In this document: positions 16,301 through 25,157 of the stretch, in pieces
Position numbering within the stretch: the first letter of the stretch is position 1
Layout: each line of letters starts with the position of its first letter
Assembly (NCBI RefSeq): GCF_024623325.1
Contig: NZ_JANJZD010000002.1
Location: forward strand, 62,001-126,000
Origin: Acetatifactor muris
GTDB lineage: Bacteria; Bacillota; Clostridia; Lachnospirales; Lachnospiraceae
DNA: 64,000 nt
Direction: 5' to 3'
Notes under the pieces: model-generated
Told to the model about the DNA's origin: nothing
The model's database searches: none
Seen by the model: the letters and a program-made list of their open reading frames with translations, nothing else
Made by a program: the position numbers and the translations under genes

Positions 16301-17463
16301 GCCCTGGCACCCCCTTCCCTGTCTTTTTCAGTGGGAGAGAGCGTCAGCTCAAAGGTGTAGACCAGCTTGTCCTCCCCACAGGACACGGTCATCCCGAACC
16401 GTACAATCCCCTTCTGTATGTGGGATATATACTCTTCCCTGCAGGCGTCAGATAAAGGATATAACTTATATATGGATTTCGGGCACCGGAAACAGGAAAT
16501 GCCCTGTGCATCAAGGATCTGCGCCACTTTTGTGATGACAGCTTCCATGTTCGATTTTGAAACGCTGGATAATTCCTCTGAAACGCATACCTCATGCTCT
16601 GTAACAACAGTATCTTCCTGCGGATTTGTTTCATCCGGCATTGTAAGATTGATCTTCAGGACCATGGCAACCTCCTCCTTATCAACAAGGACATCTGATA
16701 TCTGGAACATGGTGGAAAGGTAACTGTGCAGATAGATCACGCTACCTGTTCTTCCGGGGAATGACATTAAGGAGATATAATCCATGTCAGCGAGTTTTTT
16801 CAGCACACGCCCTGTTGTGGCTTTGGAGATGCCCCAGCGGACAGCCATTTCACTGTAAGCTGCCAGCGGAGAGCCCGTGCCGTTGCGGAAATAGACCACC
16901 GGGCCAATCTCCGAACCCTGCACCTGGCTGTCATTGTAAACAGTGGACATCCACAGATCCAGCAGGATATCCATTTCGGAGCAGCGGCCGGCGCTGACCA
17001 GTTCTGTCGCAACCACAATAGGCATAAAGAAAAAGCCCGTATCTTTTTGACAGGGGCAGTTGTAGTCCAGCACGGTATTATGTTTTTTCCAGTCCCGGAC
17101 CTTATATTTAACCACCTTTCCCCGGTCAAGGAAAAGATAGGAGATCAGATGGCGTTTCTGCAGTTCATCCAGGATGGAGACTGCCTGGCACTGGAAACGG
17201 GTACGGAACCATGCAGTCAGTTCCTTCACGGTACAGATCCACTCACCGGGGTATACGGTATAGCCGATACCGTCTATGCGGAGATAAGAAGTGCGGAAAT
17301 TTGCATAGTTGCAAAGCACCGTGTAATAAAAAAGACCAGAACCCCCGCTTGCGCGAATGCTCCGGTCTGCCATTAAGTTCTGGATAAAGTGCCGGTAGAT
17401 CCGGCAACGTGGATAGTCCACAATCTGTTTGATCTCTAAAAACACTGTCATCATAATATCCAC
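16297..17463 (-). CDS. Winged-helix replication-initiator-like element protein
   Basis: 388 aa; start probably GTG 17463 (GGAG upstream) or ATG 17454. Residues 60-135 include YPGEWICTVKELTAWFRTRF and DELQKRHLISYLFLDRGKVV, a winged-helix pattern. A second one lies near 205-250 (SEMAVRWGISKATTGRVLKK). Paired winged helices occur in plasmid initiators of the RepA/DnaD-like kind. The acidic C-terminal part contains EVCVSEELSSVSKSNMEAVI. It heads an operon with the two preceding features and is the best candidate for replication control of the element. No database comparison was made. Confidence 0.65.
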   Translation of the reverse strand: MDIMMTVFLEIKQIVDYPRCRIYRHFIQNLMADRSIRASGGSGLFYYTVLCNYANFRTSYLRIDGIGYTVYPGEWICTVKELTAWFRTRFQCQAVSILDELQKRHLISYLFLDRGKVVKYKVRDWKKHNTVLDYNCPCQKDTGFFFMPIVVATELVSAGRCSEMDILLDLWMSTVYNDSQVQGSEIGPVVYFRNGTGSPLAAYSEMAVRWGISKATTGRVLKKLADMDYISLMSFPGRTGSVIYLHSYLSTMFQISDVLVDKEEVAMVLKINLTMPDETNPQEDTVVTEHEVCVSEELSSVSKSNMEAVITKVAQILDAQGISCFRCPKSIYKLYPLSDACREEYISHIQKGIVRFGMTVSCGEDKLVYTFELTLSPTEKDREGGARA

Positions 17464-17483
17464 AACCGGCTCCGTTTCCCCGC

Positions 17484-18035
17484 TTACTCAACTTTCAGGT
17501 CATATTCTTCCGGCGACTTTATGTTGATTGTACAGAACCTGTATGTTTCTTTGTCTTCATATGCCCCTTTACAAATAAAACAGCCGTTCACAGTTTTGAC
17601 AGACTGCCTTCCCACGATTTTTTTCAGTCCGTCAAACAGCTTCTTCGCCGCTGCATTGTCATAATGCATCGTTGCTGTCTCCGTGGGGAAGATTGCCGTT
17701 TCCTGGTATACGCCGTTTAAGTCTATATCTATCCGTTCTATATTTTCGTCACAAAGGGAAGTATATCGTATCCCTCCCTTCTCGTGGTCGCTCCATCTGT
17801 ATTCTTTCCAGGAGCAGGCAGTTGTTCCTGAAAATGCAAGAATCTGCTTATTGCCCTGATGGGAGCCGAAAAAATTAGTTCCCAGGTCTGGCAGGCCGGC
17901 AGCGTCCTTGAAAAAGACAGGGCCTTCATCTGAATATGTGGGCACATAATAAACATCAAACTTACTCTGAAATTCTTCCAGGATAGCCTGCAGATCCTCT
18001 CGTTTGGCATAAAAGCGAAATCTCCGTACCTTCAT
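17484..18035 (-). CDS. Hypothetical protein
   Basis: 183 aa from ATG 18035, with AAAGGAGG 9 nt upstream; ATG 18041 is an alternative. It is mixed alpha/beta in appearance: a short basic start (MKVRRFRFYAKREDLQAIL), then FKDAAGLPDLGTNFFGSHQG and LAFSGTTACSWKEYRWSDHE, with an Asp/Glu-rich middle. No family recognised. Proteins of this size and composition are often toxin-immunity factors. It lies 43 nt after an LRR/Imm26-like gene, which supports that guess but does not prove it. Confidence 0.6.
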   Translation of the reverse strand: MKVRRFRFYAKREDLQAILEEFQSKFDVYYVPTYSDEGPVFFKDAAGLPDLGTNFFGSHQGNKQILAFSGTTACSWKEYRWSDHEKGGIRYTSLCDENIERIDIDLNGVYQETAIFPTETATMHYDNAAAKKLFDGLKKIVGRQSVKTVNGCFICKGAYEDKETYRFCTINIKSPEEYDLKVE

Positions 18036-18078
18036 ATGCATCTGCCTCCTTTCCAGTCATTCCATGTCCGGACATCGA

Positions 18079-19638
18079 TTACCAGTTCTCCCGCACCTCA
18101 TCCATGACATGCCAGATTTCCGAAAGCGTCACCGGAGCCGCATTTTCGTCCGCCTGTCCGTATTCTCCTTGCAGGATACACTCTTCGTAAAGCCTCTGCA
18201 TGGCCATAAAGATATCCTCCCGTTCCTCTGTCTCGACGAACTCCTCATAGCGGTCATTGAGCTTATTAAAATACCCGGTGTACCTGCGGACAATCTCCTC
18301 GATTTCTTTTCTGTCCGCCGCCCTGCCCATCGCCTCCGTCAGCAGCTTCTTTGTATCTTTGTAACACTTTCTGGCGCTCCGGTATGCCGCCTCAGGAATA
18401 AACTCGTTTCCATCCCAATGGCGTAGCGGGTTCTCCAGGTTATCCCTAAGCCATCCTTCATCCCGCAGGTGGGTGACACTTAGCCTGTCCAGCTTCCCTT
18501 TCCAGTGTTTTTTCAGGTACAGGCCCGCTCCTTTGGGAACGCTGTCAAAATCCAGCTCCCGCAGTTCCCGCAGCCCCTCCAATGCTTCCATATCCCTCTC
18601 ATCATATCCAAACAGCTCCTTACAGTAAAGATTCCGAAGCCCGGACAGCTTTCCTGCCTCCTGCATATGGGTTACGGTGCCGGGAGCTCCGCTTATGTTT
18701 AAATATTCCGCCTCTGGAAACTGTTCGGCCGCCTGCCTCATATCCAGCTCTTTTATGTCGGTCAGGCAGAGCCTTGGGACCCGGTTTTTTTGAAGTCCGT
18801 ATCTCTGAAGCAATGCCTTTTTCAAGGATATTTCCAGGGTCAGTTTCCCACTGCAAAGGCTGTCGTCAATTTGCAGTTCCGGCCGGATCTTCCCATACAG
18901 CTTCAGAAAGCGGGTATCTTTTGGAAGTACCAGTTTCCTGATTCCGCTCATATCCAGCTCCAGATTGTCCAGGCAGGTCTTCCCAAGGTCAAGTACCTCT
19001 ACCCCTGCCTTTTGCAGGCGCAGTGTCCGAAGCAGCGGTGCTGTGGACAGCAGATTCACAAGCTTACCGGAATACCCCCGCACTTCGGCATAGGTGATAC
19101 AGGGAAATTCTTCCAACGTATCTTTTTCTGTCAGACACTGGTAAAGGTCATCCCGCAGTCCTCCGGTATTCTTCCGGAACATCCTGCCATGTACAGACAC
19201 AAAATCGCCGCTGTTTACATATTTTTTGTATGCGGACCTGGCTTTTTCGTCAAAAGACTTCCATCGCTCCTCATAACAGTAGTCTTCCCCCGCGGGCCAC
19301 TTCCAGGAGTAGGAATCCCATACCGGGCTGCTTTTGAGCCCGCACTGGCCTATGTACCGGTAATCCCGGGGAACAGGGGTATTCTCAATCCCTGTTTTTA
19401 TCATCTGATGGTGATACCGGAAGGATTCCCGGTGATAGGGTTGTAACCGCTCCAGGATATCTTCCCCAGGCAGATCACATTCCAGATAATCAAGCAGCAC
19501 ATAGCAAATGCTTTTGCCATCCACGGCAAGGATCTGGCAGACGCCGTATTTCCCCAGCATCTCCACATAAAAGGCATATACCTCTCCCGGCTTTGCAGTT
19601 CTTTGTTTTAATCTGGCTGAGCGCAGCTCCTTTTTCAT
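18079..19638 (-). CDS. Imm26-like N-terminus plus leucine-rich-repeat protein
   Basis: 519 aa from ATG 19638, chosen for GGGGAGG 9 nt upstream. The first 110 residues (KPGEVYAFYVEMLGKYGVCQ, then DGKSICYVLLDYLE) resemble the Imm26 immunity fold. Residues 200-400 carry irregular leucine-rich repeats (LRTLRLQKAGVEVLDLG, DNLELDMSGIRKLVLP, LRELRELDFDSVPKG). The C-terminal 110 residues are a charged helical domain with a DYxxx-EDIFMAMQRLYEE segment. It has no signal peptide and is probably cytosolic. It is grouped with two further LRR-like genes, an ADP-ribosylglycohydrolase and a kinase. The role may be immunity or scaffold; this is inference. Confidence 0.68.
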   Translation of the reverse strand: MKKELRSARLKQRTAKPGEVYAFYVEMLGKYGVCQILAVDGKSICYVLLDYLECDLPGEDILERLQPYHRESFRYHHQMIKTGIENTPVPRDYRYIGQCGLKSSPVWDSYSWKWPAGEDYCYEERWKSFDEKARSAYKKYVNSGDFVSVHGRMFRKNTGGLRDDLYQCLTEKDTLEEFPCITYAEVRGYSGKLVNLLSTAPLLRTLRLQKAGVEVLDLGKTCLDNLELDMSGIRKLVLPKDTRFLKLYGKIRPELQIDDSLCSGKLTLEISLKKALLQRYGLQKNRVPRLCLTDIKELDMRQAAEQFPEAEYLNISGAPGTVTHMQEAGKLSGLRNLYCKELFGYDERDMEALEGLRELRELDFDSVPKGAGLYLKKHWKGKLDRLSVTHLRDEGWLRDNLENPLRHWDGNEFIPEAAYRSARKCYKDTKKLLTEAMGRAADRKEIEEIVRRYTGYFNKLNDRYEEFVETEEREDIFMAMQRLYEECILQGEYGQADENAAPVTLSEIWHVMDEVRENW

Positions 19639-20013
19639 AGCTTCATTCCTCCCCAATGCCATAGAGCCCTCTTGTATCTTAGATTTCTCTTCCTGATCAA
19701 TTTTTCCTTGCATTTTGTAAATCATCATCCATTTCAAAAAACTTATACCTGCACTCTGGGCAGACTGACGGAATGATCAGTGGACAAAATTTCAGCTTTA
19801 CATATTTGATATGCCGCCCCTCCATGCTCCGCAAACATGCCTGCCTCTTTCAGCACTGCAAAAATCCCTGTGCCGTTCATGACACAAGGATTGCTTTATT
19901 ATATGGGAACATAGAAAGAATATATAATTGTTGATATAAACACCTGACAAACGTTCTAAACCCAATTTTTCTACTGCTTTTGTAAAAATACAGAAAAGAT
20001 TTATCGCTTTCCA
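19639..20013. other. Gap without recognisable gene
   Basis: The 375-nt gap between two LRR genes has no open frame with a ribosome binding site. It is AT-rich on its right half. A TATAAT-like box on the minus strand near 19900 could belong to a promoter of the downstream LRR gene, but its -35 partner is poor. I see no strong hairpin. Confidence 0.4.
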
Positions 20014-20931
20014 TCACAGCCCACAAAATGACCAGCGCCCTTTCTGGCACCACTGAGCATTGTCAATCATCCACTCATCATCAATCAGACGCATCAAATA
20101 ACGATAATAGAAAATATCCTGTTCCGCATAAATCCAGAATTTGCTTTTTGTGACCCGTTCTCCGGCGATCAGATGATAATCCGTATAAGTCCCGCCTCTT
20201 CTAAAGGAAAGATGAACGGGACGCCAGCCGGGACGGGGAGACCAGCTCACCCGCCTGGCAAACAACGCATCAATCTCCGCCTGATTGCCATGGCCTTTTT
20301 GTTCTGCCGTCCGCTCCCAGCGGTTCATGTCGTTGAAGAATTCCCGCAGTGCATGAACGGGAGCCTGAAGTTCGGGATTGTCCAATGAAATTCGATTTTT
20401 CATGATTTTATAGGTACGGGCATCTTCATATGACTTGCGCTCCTTCTCTGTAAACAGCCCTGCCAACCCTTCATCATCATGATTGTCCGTATCGCTGATA
20501 TGCAGCTTATCCCTCCAGGAAACCGCCAGCAGTCCTTCAAAGGTAACATGATGGCAGGCGGCTATATAGATATTTTCCAGCTTTTTAATCTGTACAGCCT
20601 GAGCCAGTCCCTCGTCATCCAAAGCCGTCCGCTGTAAAAACAGATCCTTTAAGGGAAGATCTTTCAACAGTTCCAATCCATGTCCGGTAATCTGCCTGCC
20701 CCGCATCAGAGCCAGCATATTCAGCTTGGGAACCCGTGCCAAAATGGGAAAACACTGGTCGCCAAAGGTTGCATCATTCAATAAGACCTGTTGAAGCTTC
20801 GGGCATTGTCTGATGGCCTCCTCAAGGGTATCTAAATCCAGCGGCGCTTCTACCCGTTTTGTTCCGTTACAGAGGTAGACACCATCCTGATATTCCAACA
20901 TATAAGTATTCGGGGCAAATTCCAACATCAT
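20014..20931 (-). CDS. Leucine-rich-repeat protein with C-terminal NTF2-like region
   Basis: 305 aa from ATG 20931 (GAGGAGAAA upstream); the frame could begin at 20991. Residues 35-150 hold LRR units (CPKLQQVLLNDATFGDQCF, KLNMLALMRGRQITGHGLEL, LKDLFLQRTALDDEGLAQAV, KLENIYIAACHHVTFEGLL). After a linker come FFNDMNRWERTAEQKGHG and a beta-rich end with aromatic residues (FYYRYLMRLIDDEWMIDNAQ), which resembles NTF2-fold immunity domains. It has no signal peptide. The role is unknown. The neighbour upstream is another LRR-like protein with zinc ribbon, 105 nt away. Confidence 0.68.
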   Translation of the reverse strand: MMLEFAPNTYMLEYQDGVYLCNGTKRVEAPLDLDTLEEAIRQCPKLQQVLLNDATFGDQCFPILARVPKLNMLALMRGRQITGHGLELLKDLPLKDLFLQRTALDDEGLAQAVQIKKLENIYIAACHHVTFEGLLAVSWRDKLHISDTDNHDDEGLAGLFTEKERKSYEDARTYKIMKNRISLDNPELQAPVHALREFFNDMNRWERTAEQKGHGNQAEIDALFARRVSWSPRPGWRPVHLSFRRGGTYTDYHLIAGERVTKSKFWIYAEQDIFYYRYLMRLIDDEWMIDNAQWCQKGRWSFCGL

Positions 20932-21036
20932 ATTTTCTCCTCTCATGCTCTCTCCCGGAATCTTCCGGAAATACTTCCATGTATCGTTCATCTTCCTGCC
21001 TTTCTATGCTTACCCCTGCATTGGTTCGGCTTTGGG

Positions 21037-21741
21037 CTACTCTCCAAAATAATACGCTTCCATCCCTGTCAGCACAGGCATCTTTTTCCCGCATTCCGGG
21101 CATACATAGGTTCCGAAATAATAGGAAAGGAGCTCCTCTCCTTCCTCGTCCTCCAGCAGGCGGAACAAATTTGGCAGCCACAGCCTGACATCCTCCAGGC
21201 TTCTGCCGTCCCACTTCCCGGAAGGCGCCTTTGCCTTCTTCATCCGTTCCGAAAGCTCAAAATAGCCCACTTCCATTTCCTCATCGCAGTTCTCGCATTC
21301 AGAGCAGACAACATAGTAGGAAATAAAACCGGAAAGAGAGAGCATATAAGCAAGCTTCCCCTCCCCCAGAATCGCCGTGGCTGCAATGGCAAACGCCCGT
21401 CTCCACTGGACATCCTTCCCCCGGATATCATCTATATTTCCTGCCAGGAAATCAATGGTCAAGGTGGTCAAAAAAGAAAAATCCTTCACAGGCATAGCGG
21501 AGATAGCCAGTTTCTTCAGCCTTGACATCTTTCCAATGACGCTGAAATCTCCCCTTACAATCTCAAGCCTCTCAGGCAGGGTGCCCTTAAGGGGATCTGT
21601 CAGCTCCTGACAGACTGGCCTGCCGCCGCAGGACAGATTCCTGATCTTCTGAAGGTCATAAAGGCTCTCCGGTACCCTGCCAAGGGCCTGAACCACATAG
21701 GTAAGCAATGTGGGATCTATTGTGATTTTTGCATATTCCAT
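21037..21741 (-). CDS. LRR-like protein with C-terminal zinc-ribbon cysteines
   Basis: 234 aa behind GGAGGAATACAGC. Short LRR-like units occur at 50-105 (LPERLEIVRGDFSVIGKMSR, LKKLAISAMPVKDFSFLTTL). Two cysteine knuckles follow, CSECENCDEE near 145 and CPECGKKMP near 215, probably binding one zinc between them. Hydrophobic content around LSLSGFISYYVV is moderate but not clearly a membrane helix. No named family. Its spacing and strand link it to the LRR gene downstream and the ADP-ribosylglycohydrolase upstream (156 nt). Confidence 0.65.
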   Translation of the reverse strand: MEYAKITIDPTLLTYVVQALGRVPESLYDLQKIRNLSCGGRPVCQELTDPLKGTLPERLEIVRGDFSVIGKMSRLKKLAISAMPVKDFSFLTTLTIDFLAGNIDDIRGKDVQWRRAFAIAATAILGEGKLAYMLSLSGFISYYVVCSECENCDEEMEVGYFELSERMKKAKAPSGKWDGRSLEDVRLWLPNLFRLLEDEEGEELLSYYFGTYVCPECGKKMPVLTGMEAYYFGE

Positions 21742-21896
21742 GCTGTATTCCTCCCGGAAGCGTGTTGGAAATTGCTTTGTGACGCACAGTTGTCAGAAAG
21801 CAATTATCAAACACGCTCTATGATATCTCTTAATCCGAACATCCGATTCGGGCATAGGATCCTGTGAAAGCTCTGGGATTTGATTCCTATCCGCTC

Positions 21897-22835
21897 CTAT
21901 ATACCTTTTTCTGACAGAAGCCGCTCTAACAGCTTTGCCGCCTTTTCCCGTTCCCGCAGACCGGAAAACCACGTCTCCGGTATCCCCCGAAAACCATACA
22001 GAATTCCCGCAAGTCCGCCTGTTACGCAGGCAGTCGTATCCGTATCATTTCCCAGCCCAACCGCCTGTTTTACAGCCTCCTCATAGTCGGAGGTCCGCTC
22101 CAATATCATAAACGCGCTCCTCAGGCAGTCCACCACATAGCCCGTCCCATTCCCCTCCCAGGAAGCCCCGGGGCGTATGCTCCACTCCAACTCCTGTTCA
22201 TACTCCGGCATATCCCGATAGATCTCCCTCAGACCCACAACGGCTTCCCTGATTGCTTCCCGGGCATTTCTGCCATCCAACAGGGCTTTTGCCGCAAGGC
22301 AGTACAGGGCACAGCAGACCTGGTTGCAGATATGGCCATGGGTGATAAGGCACTGGAGATGGGCATCCTGAACCAGCTTTTTTCTGTCTTCCTGCCATAA
22401 TGCAAGGGGCAGTACCCTCATTAATGCGCCGTTCCCCTTGCCCTCGGGATTCACCAGGCCGCACTCACAGGCAGACATTCCTCTTTTGTAAGCATGAAGC
22501 GCCTGGCCAGTCTGAACCCCCACATCAAACACCTTGTTTCCCACCGCCCAGGACCCATTCTCATACCAGTCTAAAAGCATGTTGGAAAAGCTGTCCAGTG
22601 AAAATTCCTTCCGGCTTAACAGGCTGTCCAACAGGCACAGTGCCTGCGCCCCGTCATCCGACCATGTCCCGGTCTCCACCTGCGGATAGGTCCGTTTAAA
22701 ACCGGCAGGCGGTATCATATCAATCTTTTCATAGGGCGGCAGTTGATCCGCCTGCTGAAATTCATAGGGAACCCCAAGGGCATCCCCTATCAGAAGTCCG
22801 TAAAATCCTCCTGCAATTCTGTCACGCTTTTCCAT
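21897..22835 (-). CDS. ADP-ribosylglycohydrolase family protein
   Basis: 312 aa, the normal family length. The di-magnesium site motifs are visible: GLLIGDALGVPYEF at 13-26, TGTWSDDGAQALCLLDS near 58-73 (the S-D-D pair), and the C-terminal GLGNDTDTTACVTGGLAGIL near 262-280. Members remove ADP-ribose from arginine or other side chains, or hydrolyse related substrates (DraG, Tri1-type immunity proteins). It stands 100 nt downstream of a membrane Ser/Thr kinase gene on the same strand, so two reversible-modification enzymes are paired. The substrate is unknown; immunity against an ADP-ribosyltransferase toxin is one option. Confidence 0.88.
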   Translation of the reverse strand: MEKRDRIAGGFYGLLIGDALGVPYEFQQADQLPPYEKIDMIPPAGFKRTYPQVETGTWSDDGAQALCLLDSLLSRKEFSLDSFSNMLLDWYENGSWAVGNKVFDVGVQTGQALHAYKRGMSACECGLVNPEGKGNGALMRVLPLALWQEDRKKLVQDAHLQCLITHGHICNQVCCALYCLAAKALLDGRNAREAIREAVVGLREIYRDMPEYEQELEWSIRPGASWEGNGTGYVVDCLRSAFMILERTSDYEEAVKQAVGLGNDTDTTACVTGGLAGILYGFRGIPETWFSGLREREKAAKLLERLLSEKGI

Positions 22836-22935
22836 AGTTTCCCTGCCTTTCCGGTCCTTTTATGGCATATATGTTCCTGCCCCAAATAACCGCGGGAGTG
22901 AATAGCACTAATGCTAACAAAAAGCAGCAACTATT

Positions 22936-24420
22936 TCACTCTCTCGGCCCACAATAAAACCAGGGGCTATAGTACTCTTCTGGTACAGGGTCCGGCATGG
23001 GACTTGATTGATATTCATTTGGCCGTGAAGAATATACCTGAACAGTAAAGCGGTATGCAGTCCCCGGCTCTGCTTTCAGGAATTGAGCCGGAATAGGGAT
23101 TCCGCCGTATCCACCCTCCAAAATCATACTTTTTGACCAGGTGTTGTTCATCACATAAGCACCGTCCTGATCATAGAAAGTCACATTAAAATAATCCTGC
23201 TCCTCATAATCCTCCAGATTGCTCCATACAGCATAATAACGCCGGGTATTATCCTCTTCATACAATCTCCACTCAAGTCCCATAGGAACAGGCAAAGTCT
23301 CGGCTTCTTCACCCGTATATGCAAAAGCATCCGACACCACATAAGGACTGTCCGCATACTGGACGCCGTCGCCCACGGCCGATACCGTAAAATAATAAAA
23401 CCCATTTTCCTGCAATTTCGTCACTATATTCCAGGTTACCCTCTCCCGGTCTCTGTGAGAACCGCCCATCCTTACCTTTTGTTCATAGCACCAGTCATCG
23501 TCATTAACATCTGGCGAATCTGCGGTATCTTTTCTATACAATCTCAAATAAAACTGTACCTCATCCCCCACACCTGATTCCAGCACATTGTCCCACACTA
23601 CAATCCCGGTTTCTCCATCCCAGTGTGGATTCCCCGGCGCCGGAAGGACGGTGAGTCCGGCACTTTCTTCTTGATTTTCTAACAGCCCTCCTTCCTTTAT
23701 GGCAGGCAGTAAAGCCATACCTGCCCCCCCAACGAGAACAAACAGCATAATCACCAAAACTTTCCATTCCGCATGGAAAAATGCCCTTCTCACCTGCCGC
23801 ACCGACTGATATCGTCTGTCCGGATCCAGATTTGTGCATTTCCGAATGATCCGCCTATAGTGCCGCTTACGGCACTTCTCCCCCAGAAGCCGCTCCAGCG
23901 TCACACCCAAAGCATAGATATCTGCCCGTTCGTCTGTCTGGGTAAATCCATACTGTTCCGGCGGGGCGAATCCTTTGGTACCCAGCAATCTGGTATCATG
24001 TTCTGCCTCCTTCCGGGGCATGCGGGCGGCGTCAAAGTCTATTAGCCGCACATGTCCATCCTCCGTCAGAAGAATATTGGAGGGTTTAATATCCCGGTGA
24101 ATAATTCCGTTTTTATGGAGAAATTCCAGCACAGAACACAATTCCCGCACCACTTGCCGGAACTGCCTCTCCGATAATTCTGCAATTCCCAATGGTTGTC
24201 CCTCTATATACTCCTCTATCACGATTGTGGAATCTTCCGACAGCACGACTTCATACAGCTCGGGCAGACAGGAATGGGAACATTTCTGCAACACCTGATA
24301 GACCAAATGCCGCCCGGCCATTCTCTTGCGTATCAATGTCCGGGAACCACCTTTTTCCCGTATCAGATGTACTGTACTCTTTTCACTCTGTTTCAGCAGC
24401 TTTATCTCTTCGCATTCCAT
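22936..24420 (-). CDS. Membrane Ser/Thr protein kinase with extracellular Fn3-like domains
   Basis: 494 aa. The kinase domain occupies 1-225: IIHRDIKPSNILL is the catalytic loop, VRLIDFDAARMP the metal-binding loop with DFD where DFG is usual, and LLGTKGFAPPEQYGFTQTDE the activation segment; the glycine-rich loop is poor. One membrane helix lies at about 232-252 (VLVIMLFVLVGGAGMALLPA). The outside part has two beta-rich, fibronectin-type-III-like units (WDGETGIVVWDNVLESG; YYFTVSAVGDGVQYADSPYV) rather than PASTA repeats. Its promoter region faces the divergent HTH gene at 24663. It is probably a sensor kinase; the ligand is unknown. Confidence 0.85.
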   Translation of the reverse strand: MECEEIKLLKQSEKSTVHLIREKGGSRTLIRKRMAGRHLVYQVLQKCSHSCLPELYEVVLSEDSTIVIEEYIEGQPLGIAELSERQFRQVVRELCSVLEFLHKNGIIHRDIKPSNILLTEDGHVRLIDFDAARMPRKEAEHDTRLLGTKGFAPPEQYGFTQTDERADIYALGVTLERLLGEKCRKRHYRRIIRKCTNLDPDRRYQSVRQVRRAFFHAEWKVLVIMLFVLVGGAGMALLPAIKEGGLLENQEESAGLTVLPAPGNPHWDGETGIVVWDNVLESGVGDEVQFYLRLYRKDTADSPDVNDDDWCYEQKVRMGGSHRDRERVTWNIVTKLQENGFYYFTVSAVGDGVQYADSPYVVSDAFAYTGEEAETLPVPMGLEWRLYEEDNTRRYYAVWSNLEDYEEQDYFNVTFYDQDGAYVMNNTWSKSMILEGGYGGIPIPAQFLKAEPGTAYRFTVQVYSSRPNEYQSSPMPDPVPEEYYSPWFYCGPRE

Positions 24421-24510
24421 GTTTCTTTTCCCTCTCAGATCTTTACTTTACATAGCAGTCATTGCTGCTCATTCCGTGACCGTTAACCTGACAATTAGTT
24501 ACTGTTCAGA

Positions 24511-24539
24511 TTGTAATATCTCCACCCATCTGATATAAT
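24511..24539 (+). promoter_or_regulatory. Promoter of the HTH gene in the divergent region
   Basis: TTGTAA (24511-24516), a 17-nt spacer and TATAAT (24534-24539), about 120 nt upstream of the HTH gene. The 24421-24662 region lies between the kinase and HTH genes, so it probably also holds the kinase promoter on the other strand. Confidence 0.6.
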
Positions 24540-24662
24540 GTCTATAAAAAGCAGAAGCAAATCTCTGAAAAATTGCTGCCCTGCTTGCTATTCCTGTTGA
24601 AAACGGCCAAATGGCCATCTACACCAGAGTCAATTATACCAGATAAACATACGAGAGACAAC

Positions 24663-25100
24663 ATGAACGCTAAAACGACGGAAGAACTAAGACATGAGCT
24701 AAAAGCTGCAACGAATATCGAAGATTATCTGAGAAGCAATCAAAAAAACCTGGTACGTTATAATCTGCCCGAATATCTGCGTTCTCTTTTATCCTGTAAA
24801 AAGCTCCGCAAAGCAGATGTAGTACGTGGCTCTCTGCTGAGCCGCGCATATGTATATCAGATATTTTCAGGGGAAAAATCACCTTCCCGGAATACTTTAC
24901 TTGCTCTGGCATTTGGTCTGCGCCTTTCTGACGAAGAAACGCAGGTACTGCTGAAGGCATCTAAAAACCCGGAGCTATATGCAAGAGATGAACGAGATGC
25001 TATAATCCTGTTTGCGCTCCAAAAAGGAAAGACCATTTTTGAAGCAAACACGCTGCTGTTCGAGCATCATTTTCACATTTTGGGAATTCCATCAGAATAA
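24663..25100 (+). CDS. XRE-like helix-turn-helix protein divergent from the kinase
   Basis: 145 aa from ATG 24663 behind GAGAG. The helix-turn-helix is in the middle: CKKLRKADVVRGSLLSRAYV, then YQIFSGEKSPSRNTLLALAF and GLRLSDEETQVLLKAS. The C-terminal part (ERDAIILFALQKGKTIFEAN) looks helical. In Clostridia an XRE protein of this type is often encoded next to a Ser/Thr kinase gene, so phosphorylation of this protein by the kinase is plausible but unproven. Convergent with the secreted protein gene; a shared terminator separates them. Confidence 0.75.
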   Translation: MNAKTTEELRHELKAATNIEDYLRSNQKNLVRYNLPEYLRSLLSCKKLRKADVVRGSLLSRAYVYQIFSGEKSPSRNTLLALAFGLRLSDEETQVLLKASKNPELYARDERDAIILFALQKGKTIFEANTLLFEHHFHILGIPSE

Positions 25101-25101
25101 A

Positions 25102-25142
25102 ATTCAGCAACAGTTATACCTTCCGGTGCACTGTTGCTGAAT
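25102..25142. terminator. Bidirectional hairpin terminator
   Basis: ATTCAGCAACAGT pairs perfectly with ACTGTTGCTGAAT across a 15-nt loop, between the convergent HTH gene (stop 25100) and secreted-protein gene (stop 25158). The plus strand continues with a T-rich stretch. Confidence 0.75.
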
Positions 25143-25157
25143 TTATATCCTTTTCTT

